64,000 bases of DNA from Teredinibacter franksiae (GCF_014218805.1 NZ_JACJUV010000002.1:1-64000), one strand, 5' to 3'; shown: positions 19,114 to 28,987, numbered from the stretch's first letter. Translations and numbers: made by a program. The notes: generated from the letters alone by a model not told the origin.

Positions 19114-19662
19114 ATGGTGAGCGGGGTTCGAACGGATTTTTTGTTGTGTCAACCTGTTATTGCAAGGGTCATTCTATTCTTCTTAGTAAGCCTTAGCTGC
19201 GCTTCGCTGCTCGCTCAGTCCGGCAGCGATAAAGGGGGCGCTTCTGTCGGTGGATACTTTAATGCAGTGCCACCTTCACTATCCCCTCTTGGCTCCCTAC
19301 CTTCGGGCTACCTCGCGCGTATCGAGCAGAATTCACCAGAAGAAATTGTTCAGGCTTTACTTCGCGCTGAGTCGCTGTTTCGCGACGGTGCTGCACTTCA
19401 GATAGCTGAGCCTCTGGTGTTTGTGCTGCACGGCCCTGAGGTTGCTATCTTCTTTCGAGAAAATTACGGTAAATATAAGTCTGTTGTAGATTTAGCTGCC
19501 AGGCTTTCGGCCCTAGAAGTGATCGATGTACGCGTATGCCGTACGCGAATGGGGGTGCTGGGGCGCGAAGACGGTGCCCTTGTTCCTTTCGTTACAACCG
19601 TGCCATTTGGTCCCGCTGAAGTTGAACGATTGATCGATAATGAAAAATTTGTCTATTTCTAA
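19114..19662 (+). CDS. Exported DsrE/DsrF-like protein
   Basis: The 182 residues begin with a long N-terminus and a hydrophobic signal segment (about 17-35, VIARVILFFLVSLSCASLLA) ending near LAQS, so export to the periplasm is likely. The C-terminal ~100 residues (PLVFVLHGPEVAIFFRENYG, VDLAARLSALEVIDVRVCRT, VPFVTTVPFGPAEVERLIDN) resemble DsrE/F-like alpha/beta domains, with one Cys (in VRVCRTRM) at the position where that family often has one. Actual sulfur-transfer activity is not shown. It follows erpA closely, so it may be co-transcribed. I recognise the fold with moderate confidence and no specific name. Confidence 0.65.
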   Translation: MVSGVRTDFLLCQPVIARVILFFLVSLSCASLLAQSGSDKGGASVGGYFNAVPPSLSPLGSLPSGYLARIEQNSPEEIVQALLRAESLFRDGAALQIAEPLVFVLHGPEVAIFFRENYGKYKSVVDLAARLSALEVIDVRVCRTRMGVLGREDGALVPFVTTVPFGPAEVERLIDNEKFVYF

Positions 19663-19691
19663 CTGACTCTCCTTTAGCCTTTTGTTATGGT
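19663..19691 (+). promoter_or_regulatory. Candidate sigma-70 promoter of rnpB
   Basis: CTGACT at 19663-19668 and TATGGT at 19686-19691 are separated by 17 bases. This would start transcription within a few bases of the expected RNase P RNA 5' end at about 19701. Each box has four matches to consensus. Confidence 0.4.
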
Positions 19692-19700
19692 TGTCCGCTT

Positions 19701-20073
<373 letters not shown>

Positions 20074-20218
20074 ATTTTTTTCTCTTGATTTGCCTCTTGG
20101 TTTTGGCATGAAGAGTTGTTGATTCAATAGGTTGCATACTTTAGTTGGATTGCTCTAGCGGTGAGTGGGTGCGACCATGCACTTTTTTAATACCGTCGGT
20201 TGCCAAATAGGGAGCATC

Positions 20219-22216
20219 ATGCTTGATGTAATATGGGATCCGAAATCCTGCGATGTCGTTGATAAGATCGTTCTTGGTGAAGAAATAGCCAGGCATCAAC
20301 GTAGCATGCTGGGCAGCGGCCAAGGATTTTGGGAGTGGGACCTCAGCACAAATAAATTGCGCTGGTATGGCATTTTTTGGCGCGAACTGGGCTACAACGA
20401 AGACGATATCCAGTTCATGAACGAGCCGGAGAGCCTGCTGAACTATATCCACCCTGATGATCAGGGAGCCTTTTACGATGCCATGGTTACCACCATCAAG
20501 GAAGGTGTGGGCATGGATCTCTGCTATCGCCTGCGCAGCAAGATGGGCTATTACCTCTGGGTTCGAGTTACCGGGCAAGCGTTTCGCGATGAAAATGGCT
20601 GGACACACCATGTTGCCGGCGTCAACCATAATATTTCTCAGCTAAAACAGGCCGAACAGGCTCTGCGAGCAAGTGAAGAGCGATACAGTCGTATCATTGC
20701 TGGAACCCGTGACGGGATTTGGGAGTGGGATATAGAGACTGATGAAATCGAGTTTTCCGATATTTGTTGGGAGCAGATTGGCTTCACCCCTTCCGATGTA
20801 AAAGCATTGAATTTACGCCGAATTACCGACTGGGAAGCGCGCATGAGCGAGCGTGACGTCGTGCGATTTAAAGAGGCGTTACGAGTGCATATCCTCGAAA
20901 AAGCGCCTTTCGATATTGAGTACCAGATTAAAGCGAAAGATGAATCTGTTCGTTGGATACGGGCTCGAGCGGAGGCTACCTTCAATGAGGGTGGGCGCGC
21001 GGTAAAAGTGTCCGGTAGCAACATGGAAATTACCGAGCTGAAAAACACCCAGTTGGCGGTAGTTCAGACGAAGGTTGCGGCTGAAAAGGCGAATCAGGCC
21101 AAATCAGAATTCCTTTCCAGCATGAGTCATGAGCTGCGTACACCGCTTAATGCCATTCTCGGATACGCACAACTTTTCGACTACGACAAGAACCTTACAA
21201 TTGAGCAATCGGGCAATATTGCCGAAATTCGACACGCAGGTTCCCATTTGTTGCACTTGATTAACGAGGTTTTGGATCTCGCTAAAATCGAAGCAGGGAA
21301 GATGACTCTTTCGCTTGAGCCGGTAATTCCTAATCGCGCATTAGATGATTGCTTGAAGTTAGTATTGCCTATGGCGGAAGAGCGTGGCATCCATATTAGC
21401 GTGGATAGCGGAGCTAATGGGGAGCGGCCGATATTTGCGGATAATACTCGTCTGAAGCAGGCACTGATTAACCTTGTATCCAATGCGCTCAAGTACAACC
21501 GGCGAGACGGAAAGGTCACTATTTCGCTCGAGAAGATTGAATCCAGCATGATGCGCATTAGTGTGCAAGATACCGGGAAGGGTATTCCGGAAGATAAGCG
21601 TGACCAAGTGTTTCAGCCCTTTAATCGTCTTAATCAAGAACTGGGGGCGGTAGAGGGTAGCGGCGTTGGTTTGGTTATTACCCGTCGCTTAGTTGAAATG
21701 ATGCAGGGCCGAATCGATTTCACCAGCGTGGAAAATGTTGGTTCTTGTTTCTGGATTGACCTGCCTCTGGCGGGTGACGGTGAGTTAAGTGTTTCCGCTA
21801 GAGCTGAAGATGTATTTTCCTCGCGCAGGCATGAACTCAATATTGAAGGATCAAGACGTATTCTTTATATTGAAGATAATCCAGCTAATACGCGCCTGTT
21901 TGCAAAAATTGTTGATCGTTTCGAGCAGTTGTCCGTTAGCACTGTCATGGAGCCGTTGCTGGGTATCTATGAGGCGCGTACGGCTCCGCCGGACCTAATA
22001 GTGTTGGATATCAATTTGCCCGACCTCGACGGTTATGAAGTGTTGGAGGTACTGTTAAACGATACGCGTACGCAAAACATCCCAGTGGTAGCGCTCTCGG
22101 CGAATGCCATGTCTGTGGATATCAACAAAGGCATGCAGGCTGGTTTTGTTGATTATTTAACTAAGCCTGTGGATGTAAACCGGCTTATTGAAGTGTTCAA
22201 TACCCATCTGAAGTGA
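20219..22216 (+). CDS. PAS-containing hybrid sensor histidine kinase
   Basis: The protein has two PAS/PAC sensor modules (LGSGQGFWEWDLSTNKLRW and IIAGTRDGIWEWDIETDEIE begin them), a HisKA dimerisation domain with phospho-acceptor His in SHELRTPLNAILGY (residue 304 from this start), a HATPase domain (N box NLVSNALKYN; G boxes DTGKGIPED and GSGVGLVITRRLVEMM), and a C-terminal receiver with phospho-acceptor Asp in IVLDINLPDLDGYE (about 597) and the conserved Lys in LTKPVD. No membrane helix is visible, so sensing is cytoplasmic. I prefer ATG 20219 (AGGGAG four bases upstream); a GTG at 20165 would add 18 residues. There is no response regulator or output domain next to it, so the partner is unknown. 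Confidence 0.88.
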   Translation: MLDVIWDPKSCDVVDKIVLGEEIARHQRSMLGSGQGFWEWDLSTNKLRWYGIFWRELGYNEDDIQFMNEPESLLNYIHPDDQGAFYDAMVTTIKEGVGMDLCYRLRSKMGYYLWVRVTGQAFRDENGWTHHVAGVNHNISQLKQAEQALRASEERYSRIIAGTRDGIWEWDIETDEIEFSDICWEQIGFTPSDVKALNLRRITDWEARMSERDVVRFKEALRVHILEKAPFDIEYQIKAKDESVRWIRARAEATFNEGGRAVKVSGSNMEITELKNTQLAVVQTKVAAEKANQAKSEFLSSMSHELRTPLNAILGYAQLFDYDKNLTIEQSGNIAEIRHAGSHLLHLINEVLDLAKIEAGKMTLSLEPVIPNRALDDCLKLVLPMAEERGIHISVDSGANGERPIFADNTRLKQALINLVSNALKYNRRDGKVTISLEKIESSMMRISVQDTGKGIPEDKRDQVFQPFNRLNQELGAVEGSGVGLVITRRLVEMMQGRIDFTSVENVGSCFWIDLPLAGDGELSVSARAEDVFSSRRHELNIEGSRRILYIEDNPANTRLFAKIVDRFEQLSVSTVMEPLLGIYEARTAPPDLIVLDINLPDLDGYEVLEVLLNDTRTQNIPVVALSANAMSVDINKGMQAGFVDYLTKPVDVNRLIEVFNTHLK

Positions 22217-22293
22217 CCATATTGTCAATAACAGCTGTTTTTATGCTGCTTTGATCTATGTCAGCCCTCTTTATAATCCCAAATAGTCTTGCT

Positions 22294-22324
22294 GTTAAAG
22301 TGAATTCTAGGAGTTCACTTTAAC
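22294..22324. repeat. 14-bp stem hairpin between the sensor kinase and mraZ
   Basis: GTTAAAGTGAA at 22294-22304 and its exact reverse complement at 22314-22324 enclose TTCTAGGAG. Allowing one G-T pair, the stem extends to 14 bp with a TAG triloop. It lies 78 bp after the kinase stop. The sequence after it is T-rich but has no continuous T-run. It could end kinase transcription or be an operator palindrome. Confidence 0.6.
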
Positions 22325-22357
22325 TTGTTGTGTTTGGTGACTTTTCTCTTTCTTTGT

Positions 22358-22371
22358 CAGCGCAAGCGCTG
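22358..22371. repeat. Short GC hairpin upstream of mraZ
   Basis: CAGCG and CGCTG flank a CAAG tetraloop. It lies 34 bp after the larger hairpin. Together the two could form a tandem terminator separating the kinase gene from the dcw cluster, although neither has a proper T-run. Confidence 0.35.
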
Positions 22372-22470
22372 TTTATGCATCCTGTAAAACCTTACTAATT
22401 TCAATAGCTTAGCTTACTTGTTGGCGGTTCGTTCCTTGACTTTATTTGGGCGGCAAATATAGTGTGTAAA

Positions 22471-22516
22471 GTGGTGCAAAGTGGAGTTATGTGGTTTTTA
22501 GTGGGTGTTTGTGTGG
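22471..22516 (+). promoter_or_regulatory. MraZ-type operator with four GTGG boxes at 10-bp spacing
   Basis: GTGG occurs at 22471, 22481, 22491 and 22501 (GTGGG), exactly one helical turn apart, with a fifth off-phase GTGG at 22513. MraZ is known to bind tandem TGGGN boxes spaced by 5 bases upstream of its own gene. A -10-like TATACT lies at 22525-22530, so bound MraZ would cover the -35 region of the dcw promoter. The array is about 110 bp before the mraZ start. Confidence 0.7.
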
Positions 22517-22623
22517 ATTCCCTATATACTTTCAGTAGGTATTTCATACATAGCGCTATTTAGCCGCTTTAGATAATTCAGTAAATGTGGCCCTTAATAC
22601 CGGGGTAACACAGGAGCGAGAGA

Positions 22624-23067
22624 GTGTTTCAAGGCAGTCATGCCATCAATATGGACGCCAAAGGGCGCATGGCAATTCCGGCTAAGTACCGGGATTCGCT
22701 GGCGAGTGCCTGTGACGGACGCATTGTGATGACCGCCCACACTCAGGATCGCTGCGTGCTTGTTTATCCAGAGCCTGAATGGCAGACAATTTTGCCAAAA
22801 ATAGAAGCGCTACCCACCTTTAATAAAGCATCGCTTAGAGCACAACGATTGCTAATTGGTTACGCCACTCCGCTGGAGCTGGACGGCAATGGCCGTGTGC
22901 TGGTACCACCCACGTTGCGTGATTACGCAAAACTGGACAAAAAGTTGATGCTCGTTGGTCTCGGAAAAAAATTTGAGCTTTGGAGCGAAGAAGCTTGGCT
23001 TGCATCTGTTGCAGATCTGGAAACTGAAGACGATCTGCCGGAAGCCATGATGTCCCTAACTCTCTGA
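22624..23067 (+). CDS. mraZ: Transcriptional regulator MraZ
   Basis: MraZ is a ring-forming, AbrB-like DNA-binding protein that represses its own dcw operon. The 147 residues contain two MraZ repeats: the first from [20 protein letters not shown], the second around [20 protein letters not shown]. Each holds the DxxGR signature (DAKGR, DGNGR). The start is GTG at 22624 with AGGAG at about 22612-22616. It is the first gene of the cluster, 9 bp before rsmH. Confidence 0.96.
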   Translation: MFQGSHAINMDAKGRMAIPAKYRDSLASACDGRIVMTAHTQDRCVLVYPEPEWQTILPKIEALPTFNKASLRAQRLLIGYATPLELDGNGRVLVPPTLRDYAKLDKKLMLVGLGKKFELWSEEAWLASVADLETEDDLPEAMMSLTL

Positions 23068-23076
23068 GTAGCGGCG

Positions 23077-24000
23077 ATGAAAAGTTCAAAACATTATTCG
23101 GTTCTGTTGCAGGAATCGGTGGACGCATTAGTTACAGATCCAGACGGCATCTACGTCGACGGCACTTTTGGTCGTGGCGGCCACAGCCGGGCAATTCTTG
23201 CGCAGCTAAGCGAAAAAGGCAGGTTGATCGCATTTGATAAAGATCCCGAAGCTGTTGCCGTGGCGAGTGAACTGAGTCAGGAGGACGGACGATTTAGAGT
23301 TGTTCATGAGTCTTTTGCAAAAATGGGTGAGCTGGAAGCCGAGGTTGGACATGTTAACGGTGTGCTGCTGGATCTGGGGGTTTCCTCTCCACAGCTGGAT
23401 ATTGCAAAGCGTGGATTTAGCTTTTTGAATGATGGCCCATTGGATATGCGCATGAACAACGCCGCCGGTCAAACGGCTGCGCAATGGTTAAACAGCGCCG
23501 AGGAGTCCGATATTGCATTTGTGTTCCGTGAGTACGGTGAAGAGAGGTTTTCCAAGCGAATCGCTAATGCGGTCGTTAAAGAGCGCGAGCGAGCGCCATT
23601 TGAGTCGACACTGAGGTTTGCCCAAGTTGTAACTGAGGCCAACCCCCGGTGGGAAAAGGGTAAGAACCCAGCAACACGTGTATTTCAGGCTGTGCGTATC
23701 TTCATTAATCGGGAGCTGGACGATTTAAAGGTGGCCCTAGAGGGGGCAGTAGAGTTACTGAAACCCGAAGGCCGGTGTGTAGTCATTAGTTTTCACTCGT
23801 TAGAAGACCGAATAGTGAAACGGTTTTTTCGAGAGCTGTCCCGTGGAAAGCAATTTCCTGCGGGTATGCCTGTTACCGATGACATGCTAGAGAAAAAATT
23901 AAAATTAATTGGCAAGGCATTGAAAGCGGGTGACGAAGAGTTACAGGAAAATAATCGTTCACGCAGTGCTGTACTACGTATAGCAGAGAAGCTGCACTAG
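23077..24000 (+). CDS. rsmH: 16S rRNA (cytosine-1402-N4)-methyltransferase
   Basis: RsmH (MraW) N4-methylates C1402 in the 30S P-site using SAM. The 307-residue sequence opens with [13 protein letters not shown] and the SAM-binding motif [56 protein letters not shown] and [16 protein letters not shown] are all family signatures. The length is normal. It follows mraZ at 9 bp and precedes ftsL by 24 bp, the standard dcw order. Confidence 0.97.
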   Translation: MKSSKHYSVLLQESVDALVTDPDGIYVDGTFGRGGHSRAILAQLSEKGRLIAFDKDPEAVAVASELSQEDGRFRVVHESFAKMGELEAEVGHVNGVLLDLGVSSPQLDIAKRGFSFLNDGPLDMRMNNAAGQTAAQWLNSAEESDIAFVFREYGEERFSKRIANAVVKERERAPFESTLRFAQVVTEANPRWEKGKNPATRVFQAVRIFINRELDDLKVALEGAVELLKPEGRCVVISFHSLEDRIVKRFFRELSRGKQFPAGMPVTDDMLEKKLKLIGKALKAGDEELQENNRSRSAVLRIAEKLH

Positions 24001-24024
24001 AAAACTATTTGGCAGGCAAAGCGA

Positions 24025-24318
24025 ATGTACGAAAAGCATAATAGTGGGCGAATGCACACAGCAATGATTGTACTGCTTTGGGGTGGTTGTCTGGTTTCCG
24101 CTTTGGGGGTGAGCTATACCGCTTTTTTGTCTCGAAAGTCTACCCAAGAGCTAGAAGTACTGAGGCGGGAGTCGAGTAGTTTACAAGTGGTTTCCGGACA
24201 GTACCTGTTGGAAAAAAGTACCTGGGCGGCTTACTCGCGTATTGAGCGAGTTGCTGTGACGGAGCTGCAAATGAAAGTGCCTGAATCGAAAAAAACTGTG
24301 CTGGTGTATAAACAGTGA
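24025..24318 (+). CDS. ftsL: Cell division protein FtsL
   Basis: FtsL is a small bitopic division protein that pairs with FtsB and FtsQ and helps activate FtsWI. The 97 residues have a short cytoplasmic tail, one membrane helix (about residues 12-32, MIVLLWGGCLVSALGVSYTA) and a periplasmic coiled coil (STQELEVLRRESSSLQVVSG). Sequence conservation in this family is low; the call rests on topology, size and its place between rsmH and ftsI. Its last 4 bp overlap ftsI. Confidence 0.92.
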   Translation: MYEKHNSGRMHTAMIVLLWGGCLVSALGVSYTAFLSRKSTQELEVLRRESSSLQVVSGQYLLEKSTWAAYSRIERVAVTELQMKVPESKKTVLVYKQ

Positions 24319-26009
24319 AACAACAAAAGCAAATGTCATTTTGGCGGTTTTGGGTTCTAGCGGGAATGCTGGCCATTCTTCCGGCCCTACTCGTCTGGCA
24401 TTTAGCTAAGTTGCAAGTTATTCCTTCGACAGAAAAAGGCTTTGAGTTTTTGCAAAGTGAAGGTGAAGCACGCACTTTGCGTAGCGAGGTGCTAAACGCA
24501 TATCGTGGTGTGATTACAGACCGTAATGGTGAGCTATTGGCGGTTAGCACGCCGCTTAAATCGGTCTATGCAAATCCTGGACTATTAAAGGCCGAGCAGC
24601 TGCCCTTGCTCGCGAAGTTATTAGGCGTATCAACCGCACAGTTGAGTAAAAAATTAACGGTTTATGAAAATAAGCAGTTTGTGTATCTGGCGCGGCACCT
24701 TCCTCCGCAAAAAGCCGAAACTATTTTGGAACAACGGTTTTCGGGTGTGTCTGCGGAAACAGAATACCAGCGTTTTTACCCCGCTGGGGAAGTCGTTGCG
24801 CACATTGTAGGCTTTACGGATATAGACGATAGCGGCCAGGAAGGCGTTGAGCTTGCCTTTGATGGCCACTTATCGGGTGAGCAGGGCTATAAGCGTGTGG
24901 TTAAAGATCTAAAAGGCAATATCGTAAAAGAGACGGGTGTTTTAAAGGCGCCAGTCTCTGGGAAAGAGTTAATGCTGAGTATCGATTTGCGCTTGCAGTA
25001 TTTGGCGCATCGCGAATTAAAAACGGCTGTTAATCGTCAAAAAGCAAAGTCAGGTTCGGTTGTGTTGCTCGATGTGAAAACGGGTGAAGTGTTAGCGATG
25101 GTGAACCAGCCATCCTACAACCCAAATGACCGCACGAGTCTGCGCCCAAGCCAATTGCGAAACCGGGCGCTAACTGATGTATTTGAACCCGGCTCTACGG
25201 TTAAGCCGTTGACTGTAATCGCTGCCCTGGAAACTGGGCGATATTTTCCAGGCACTACCATTAATACTAGTCCTGGTTATGTCATGGTTGGTACGAAAGC
25301 ACTGCTTGATCCGAAAGACTACGGTGTTTTGAGCCTGACAAAAATTATTACTAAATCCAGTCAGGTAGGAATTACAAAGTTGGCGCTGGACATGAAACCG
25401 CAAGCTATTCGTGACATGTTTTTTCGTGCAGGTATGGGCCAAAGTACAGGGATTGGGTTCCCTGGCGAAAGTGTAGGCGTATTGCCTAACCGAAACCGTT
25501 GGCATCCTATAGAGCAGGCTAACTTAGCGTTTGGTTATGGCTTGAATGTAAATGCGGTTCAGTTGGCGCAGGCCTATGCGATGATCGCCGACAAAGGCAA
25601 TTTTAAAAATGCCAGTCTGCTCAAATTGAATGAAGCGCCCATGGTTACGCCTGTTGTGTCGGCATCAATTGCCGCGAGCGTTGCAAAAATGCTTAAAACG
25701 GTTCCGCAGCCCGGTGGCACCGCAACGCGCGCGCAAATTCCGGCTTACCCTGTTGCGGGGAAAACCGGCACTGCGCACAAGGTGGGTGCTCAGGGGTACG
25801 TCGACGATAAACACATAGCACTTTTTGCCGGCTATGCGCCGGCAGATGACCCTAAGGTTGTGGCGGTTGTCATTATCAATGAGCCAACAGATGGTCATTA
25901 TTTTGGAGGCGAAGCAGCGGCACCTGTTTTTGCCAGTATTGTTGAAGGTGCGTTAAAGATGATGCGCGTTCCACCAGCGCTTAATCAATCAATGGTTGCG
26001 GGGTTGTGA
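24315..26009 (+). CDS. ftsI: Septal peptidoglycan transpeptidase FtsI (PBP3), unusual SxN motif
   Basis: FtsI crosslinks septal peptidoglycan in complex with FtsW. The 564 residues have one N-terminal membrane helix, a pedestal region (AYRGVITDRNGELLAVSTPL) and a class B PBP transpeptidase domain. The active-site Ser294 is in GSTVK (Ser294-Lys297), and the KTGT motif starts at Lys483. The second motif, normally SSN in KSSNVG, reads KSSQVG here (residues 347-352): Gln replaces the conserved Asn at 350, codon CAG. The surrounding alignment is clear (VGITKLALDM), so the substitution is not an alignment artefact. The gene overlaps ftsL by 4 bp and abuts murE. Confidence 0.97.
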   Translation: MKQQKQMSFWRFWVLAGMLAILPALLVWHLAKLQVIPSTEKGFEFLQSEGEARTLRSEVLNAYRGVITDRNGELLAVSTPLKSVYANPGLLKAEQLPLLAKLLGVSTAQLSKKLTVYENKQFVYLARHLPPQKAETILEQRFSGVSAETEYQRFYPAGEVVAHIVGFTDIDDSGQEGVELAFDGHLSGEQGYKRVVKDLKGNIVKETGVLKAPVSGKELMLSIDLRLQYLAHRELKTAVNRQKAKSGSVVLLDVKTGEVLAMVNQPSYNPNDRTSLRPSQLRNRALTDVFEPGSTVKPLTVIAALETGRYFPGTTINTSPGYVMVGTKALLDPKDYGVLSLTKIITKSSQVGITKLALDMKPQAIRDMFFRAGMGQSTGIGFPGESVGVLPNRNRWHPIEQANLAFGYGLNVNAVQLAQAYAMIADKGNFKNASLLKLNEAPMVTPVVSASIAASVAKMLKTVPQPGGTATRAQIPAYPVAGKTGTAHKVGAQGYVDDKHIALFAGYAPADDPKVVAVVIINEPTDGHYFGGEAAAPVFASIVEGALKMMRVPPALNQSMVAGL

Positions 26010-27596
26010 GTGATGAATGATCGCGCCGCACGGACAGCCATGAGTAAAGCGCCCCGTACATTGAATCAATTGCTAAGTGTGTTTACGCATATTGAGCTGG
26101 AAGCTGACCCGATAATTCAAGATATAACATTGGATAGCCGCAAGGTAGGTGCTAATGGATTATTCTTGGCGATACTAGGCTCGGTTACCGATGGCCGAGA
26201 ATATATTGATCAGGCAATTGAAGCTGGCGCTGCGGCTGTTATTGCAGAGCTTGATGCTGAAACTGATGCCGAATCTGTTGAGCTGCTCAATAACATTCCT
26301 GTTGTACGGGTCCATAACCTTAACGAAAAAGTCGGTGTAATTGCTTCAGAGTTTTTTGGGCATCCATCGGAATCATTAAAAATAGTTGGCGTAACAGGGA
26401 CAAATGGAAAAACTACCTGTGCGCAACTTATGCAACAGCTGTTTAAGTTGTTGGGGGAAAAAGCGGCGACGATCGGCACTATGGGTTATGGCGCCGACCT
26501 GTCGTCGCTTACAAATACTGCTTTGACAACACCTGATGCGGTTGCTTGTCAACGCATTTTACGGCAGTTTGCTGAAGATGGTATCGAACGTGTATGCATG
26601 GAAGTTTCTTCCCATGCCATCAGTCAGTCTCGGCATGGTTCCATAAAGTTCGAAGGCGCAGTGTTTACAAATTTAACGCGTGATCATCTGGATTATCACG
26701 GTGATATGAATACGTATGCGACGGCAAAGGCGTCACTGTTTGCGTCGAGCCAACGACAATATGCGGTGATTAATTTTTGCGATGCCTATGGAGCCGGTTT
26801 GATTCTCGACAGTATTCCAGAGAATGTTCAAACGTTGGGTTTTGCCATTGAAGATAGCGAATTTTCGTTGCAGCAAGAGCAATTACTGCATTCGGTGTTT
26901 GCCACTCAGGCTCGGTACAGTGCGGAAGGTATTCAAGCGCTAATAACGTCTCCGTGGGGCGAGGCAGAATTACATTGCGCGTTGCTAGGTAAGTTTAATC
27001 TGTTCAATGTGCTTAGTGCTATTAGCGTAGCCTGTGCAGCCGGTTATCCATTTGGCGATGTAATGACTAAATTACATTTACTCAAGCCAATTGCCGGGCG
27101 TATGGAGCGTGTTGTTTGTGAGGGTGCCGATATTACCGTGTGCGTGGATTATGCCCACACACCGGATGCGCTAGAACAAGCATTGAAGGCCGCGCGGCTT
27201 CACACACAGCATCAGCTTTGGGTTGTGTTTGGTTGTGGAGGTGATCGTGATAGTGGAAAACGGCCGCAGATGGCAGCAATTGCTGAGCGGTTTGCCGATG
27301 TCGTGGTGATTACTTCAGACAACCCGAGAGGGGAAGCGCCGGGAATTATTTTGGACGATATCGCGGAAGGTTTTAAATTAGCGCCGAAAGCGGTTGACGT
27401 TGACCGCAGAGCAGCAATTCAGTTTGCGCTTACTGAAGCTAAGTCGGGCGACTTTATATTGCTAGCAGGGAAAGGACATGAAAGATACCAGATCGTCGAA
27501 GGGGCGAAATTGCCGTTTGATGATCGTATTGTTGCGCATGAGTTGCTAAAAGAGAGAGTAAGCCAAAATTTCGTTAAGCCGGGAGCTGCAATATGA
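26010..27596 (+). CDS. murE: UDP-MurNAc-tripeptide synthetase MurE (meso-DAP adding)
   Basis: MurE adds meso-diaminopimelate to UDP-MurNAc-L-Ala-D-Glu. ATP-binding GVTGTNGKTTCAQLM lies near residue 130. The C-terminal DNPR motif (TSDNPRGEAP) is the known marker for meso-DAP rather than lysine. LTRDHLDYHG and GGDRDSGKRP are also conserved. The start is ambiguous between GTG 26010 and ATG 26013, which are adjacent codons immediately after the ftsI stop. The length of 528 is slightly long at the N-terminus. It overlaps murF by 4 bp. Confidence 0.97.
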   Translation: MMNDRAARTAMSKAPRTLNQLLSVFTHIELEADPIIQDITLDSRKVGANGLFLAILGSVTDGREYIDQAIEAGAAAVIAELDAETDAESVELLNNIPVVRVHNLNEKVGVIASEFFGHPSESLKIVGVTGTNGKTTCAQLMQQLFKLLGEKAATIGTMGYGADLSSLTNTALTTPDAVACQRILRQFAEDGIERVCMEVSSHAISQSRHGSIKFEGAVFTNLTRDHLDYHGDMNTYATAKASLFASSQRQYAVINFCDAYGAGLILDSIPENVQTLGFAIEDSEFSLQQEQLLHSVFATQARYSAEGIQALITSPWGEAELHCALLGKFNLFNVLSAISVACAAGYPFGDVMTKLHLLKPIAGRMERVVCEGADITVCVDYAHTPDALEQALKAARLHTQHQLWVVFGCGGDRDSGKRPQMAAIAERFADVVVITSDNPRGEAPGIILDDIAEGFKLAPKAVDVDRRAAIQFALTEAKSGDFILLAGKGHERYQIVEGAKLPFDDRIVAHELLKERVSQNFVKPGAAI

Positions 27597-28987
27597 TGCT
27601 TTCCGAGCTTGGCGCCCGTACAGAAGGGCAGCTTATAGGCGATGACCAATCGTTTTCAGTCGTGAGTACAGATACGCGTACCTTGTCTCCCGGTGATTTG
27701 TTTGTCGCAATTCGTGGTGACCGTTTTGATGGTCATACTTTCGTTGAAAAGGCTGTTGAATGTGGTGCTTGTGCGGTCGTAGTTGAATCTCCACAGGATC
27801 ATGTGTATGCAACCCAGTTGGTCGTTAACGACAGTGTGGTGGCGCTTGGCCAGGCTGGTGCGCTAAATCGTACCGCATTCTCCGGAAAAGTTTTGGCTAT
27901 TACGGGGAGTAATGGCAAAACAACCGTGAAAGGCATGCTGCACAGTATTATGTCCGAGCATTGCTCTACCTTGGCAACTGAAGCAAATTTTAATAATCAT
28001 ATTGGTGTTCCGTTAACACTCATGCGGTTGAACGACAGCTACGGTGCGGCTGTAATCGAAGCCGGAACAAGTGGAAAGAGCGAAATAGCTTACTTGGCAA
28101 ATTTGATTCAGCCCGAAATAGCGTTGGTCAACAATGTTATGGCCGCGCATTTGCTGGGGTTTGGTAGTGAGGAAGCCATTGCTAAGGAAAAAGCCGAAAT
28201 TTATTCAGCAGGCAAAGTTAAGGTGGGTGTTGTGAACCTCAATTGTGCCTACAAAGATGTTTTTATGGCTAAGCTCTCGGGCAAAAAAATATTTGGTTTC
28301 GCCGTTGAAACTCAGACAGAAAAGCGAATTATACTGACCCCAGTATTTGCCGAGCAGGGGAATGCTGTGGTAGTCGCGTTAGTCCAGCCCCTTGGGGAAA
28401 ATGAATCGCTGTCGTTTAAATTTTTATGGCAGGGAAATGAGTTTCCTGTGCAATTAAACATTTGTGGTGCGCACAATATTGCGAATGCAGCGGCAGCGGC
28501 CGCATGCGCTTTAGCTGCGGATGTGCAAATAGAAAGCATAGTCTCGGGCCTTGAAAAATTTTCAGGCGTACCGGGTCGAATGCAGATAACACCGAGTGTG
28601 CGCTGCGCATTGCTTGTGGATGATACTTACAACGCGAATCCAGGCTCTATGCGAGCCGCTATTAACCATCTCTCGCAATATGACAAAAGCCTATTAATTG
28701 TAGGAGATATGGGCGAAATAGGTGAAGGTGAGTTAGCGGCGCACGAAAAGATGGGTTGTTACGCGCACGCCAAAGGTATTGAACAGGTTATTGGGGTAGG
28801 CGAGCTTAGCCGTACGCTTGTAAAGGCATACGGTAAAAATGGGATTTCATTTGGATCCTGTACTGAAGCAATCGAATACCTGGAAACAACGGATATTAGT
28901 GAGTTTAGCGTGTTGGTCAAAGGATCGCGTAGCGCCAAAATGGAGCGCATTGTCCAACAGCTTGAACAGAGTGGGGGGGGGATCTGA
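27593..28987 (+). CDS. murF: UDP-MurNAc-tripeptide:D-Ala-D-Ala ligase MurF
   Basis: MurF adds D-Ala-D-Ala to the UDP-MurNAc-tripeptide, finishing the cytoplasmic pentapeptide. The 464 residues show the N-terminal recognition domain ([20 protein letters not shown]), the ATP loop [14 protein letters not shown], the substrate/Mg region [13 protein letters not shown], and the late motif [15 protein letters not shown]. Start ATG 27593 overlaps the murE stop (ATGA arrangement). The stop shares its last base with the mraY start. The gene ends with a run of G residues (GGGGGG at 28975-28981), a place prone to sequencing slippage, but the frame is intact. Confidence 0.96.
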   Translation: MMLSELGARTEGQLIGDDQSFSVVSTDTRTLSPGDLFVAIRGDRFDGHTFVEKAVECGACAVVVESPQDHVYATQLVVNDSVVALGQAGALNRTAFSGKVLAITGSNGKTTVKGMLHSIMSEHCSTLATEANFNNHIGVPLTLMRLNDSYGAAVIEAGTSGKSEIAYLANLIQPEIALVNNVMAAHLLGFGSEEAIAKEKAEIYSAGKVKVGVVNLNCAYKDVFMAKLSGKKIFGFAVETQTEKRIILTPVFAEQGNAVVVALVQPLGENESLSFKFLWQGNEFPVQLNICGAHNIANAAAAAACALAADVQIESIVSGLEKFSGVPGRMQITPSVRCALLVDDTYNANPGSMRAAINHLSQYDKSLLIVGDMGEIGEGELAAHEKMGCYAHAKGIEQVIGVGELSRTLVKAYGKNGISFGSCTEAIEYLETTDISEFSVLVKGSRSAKMERIVQQLEQSGGGI

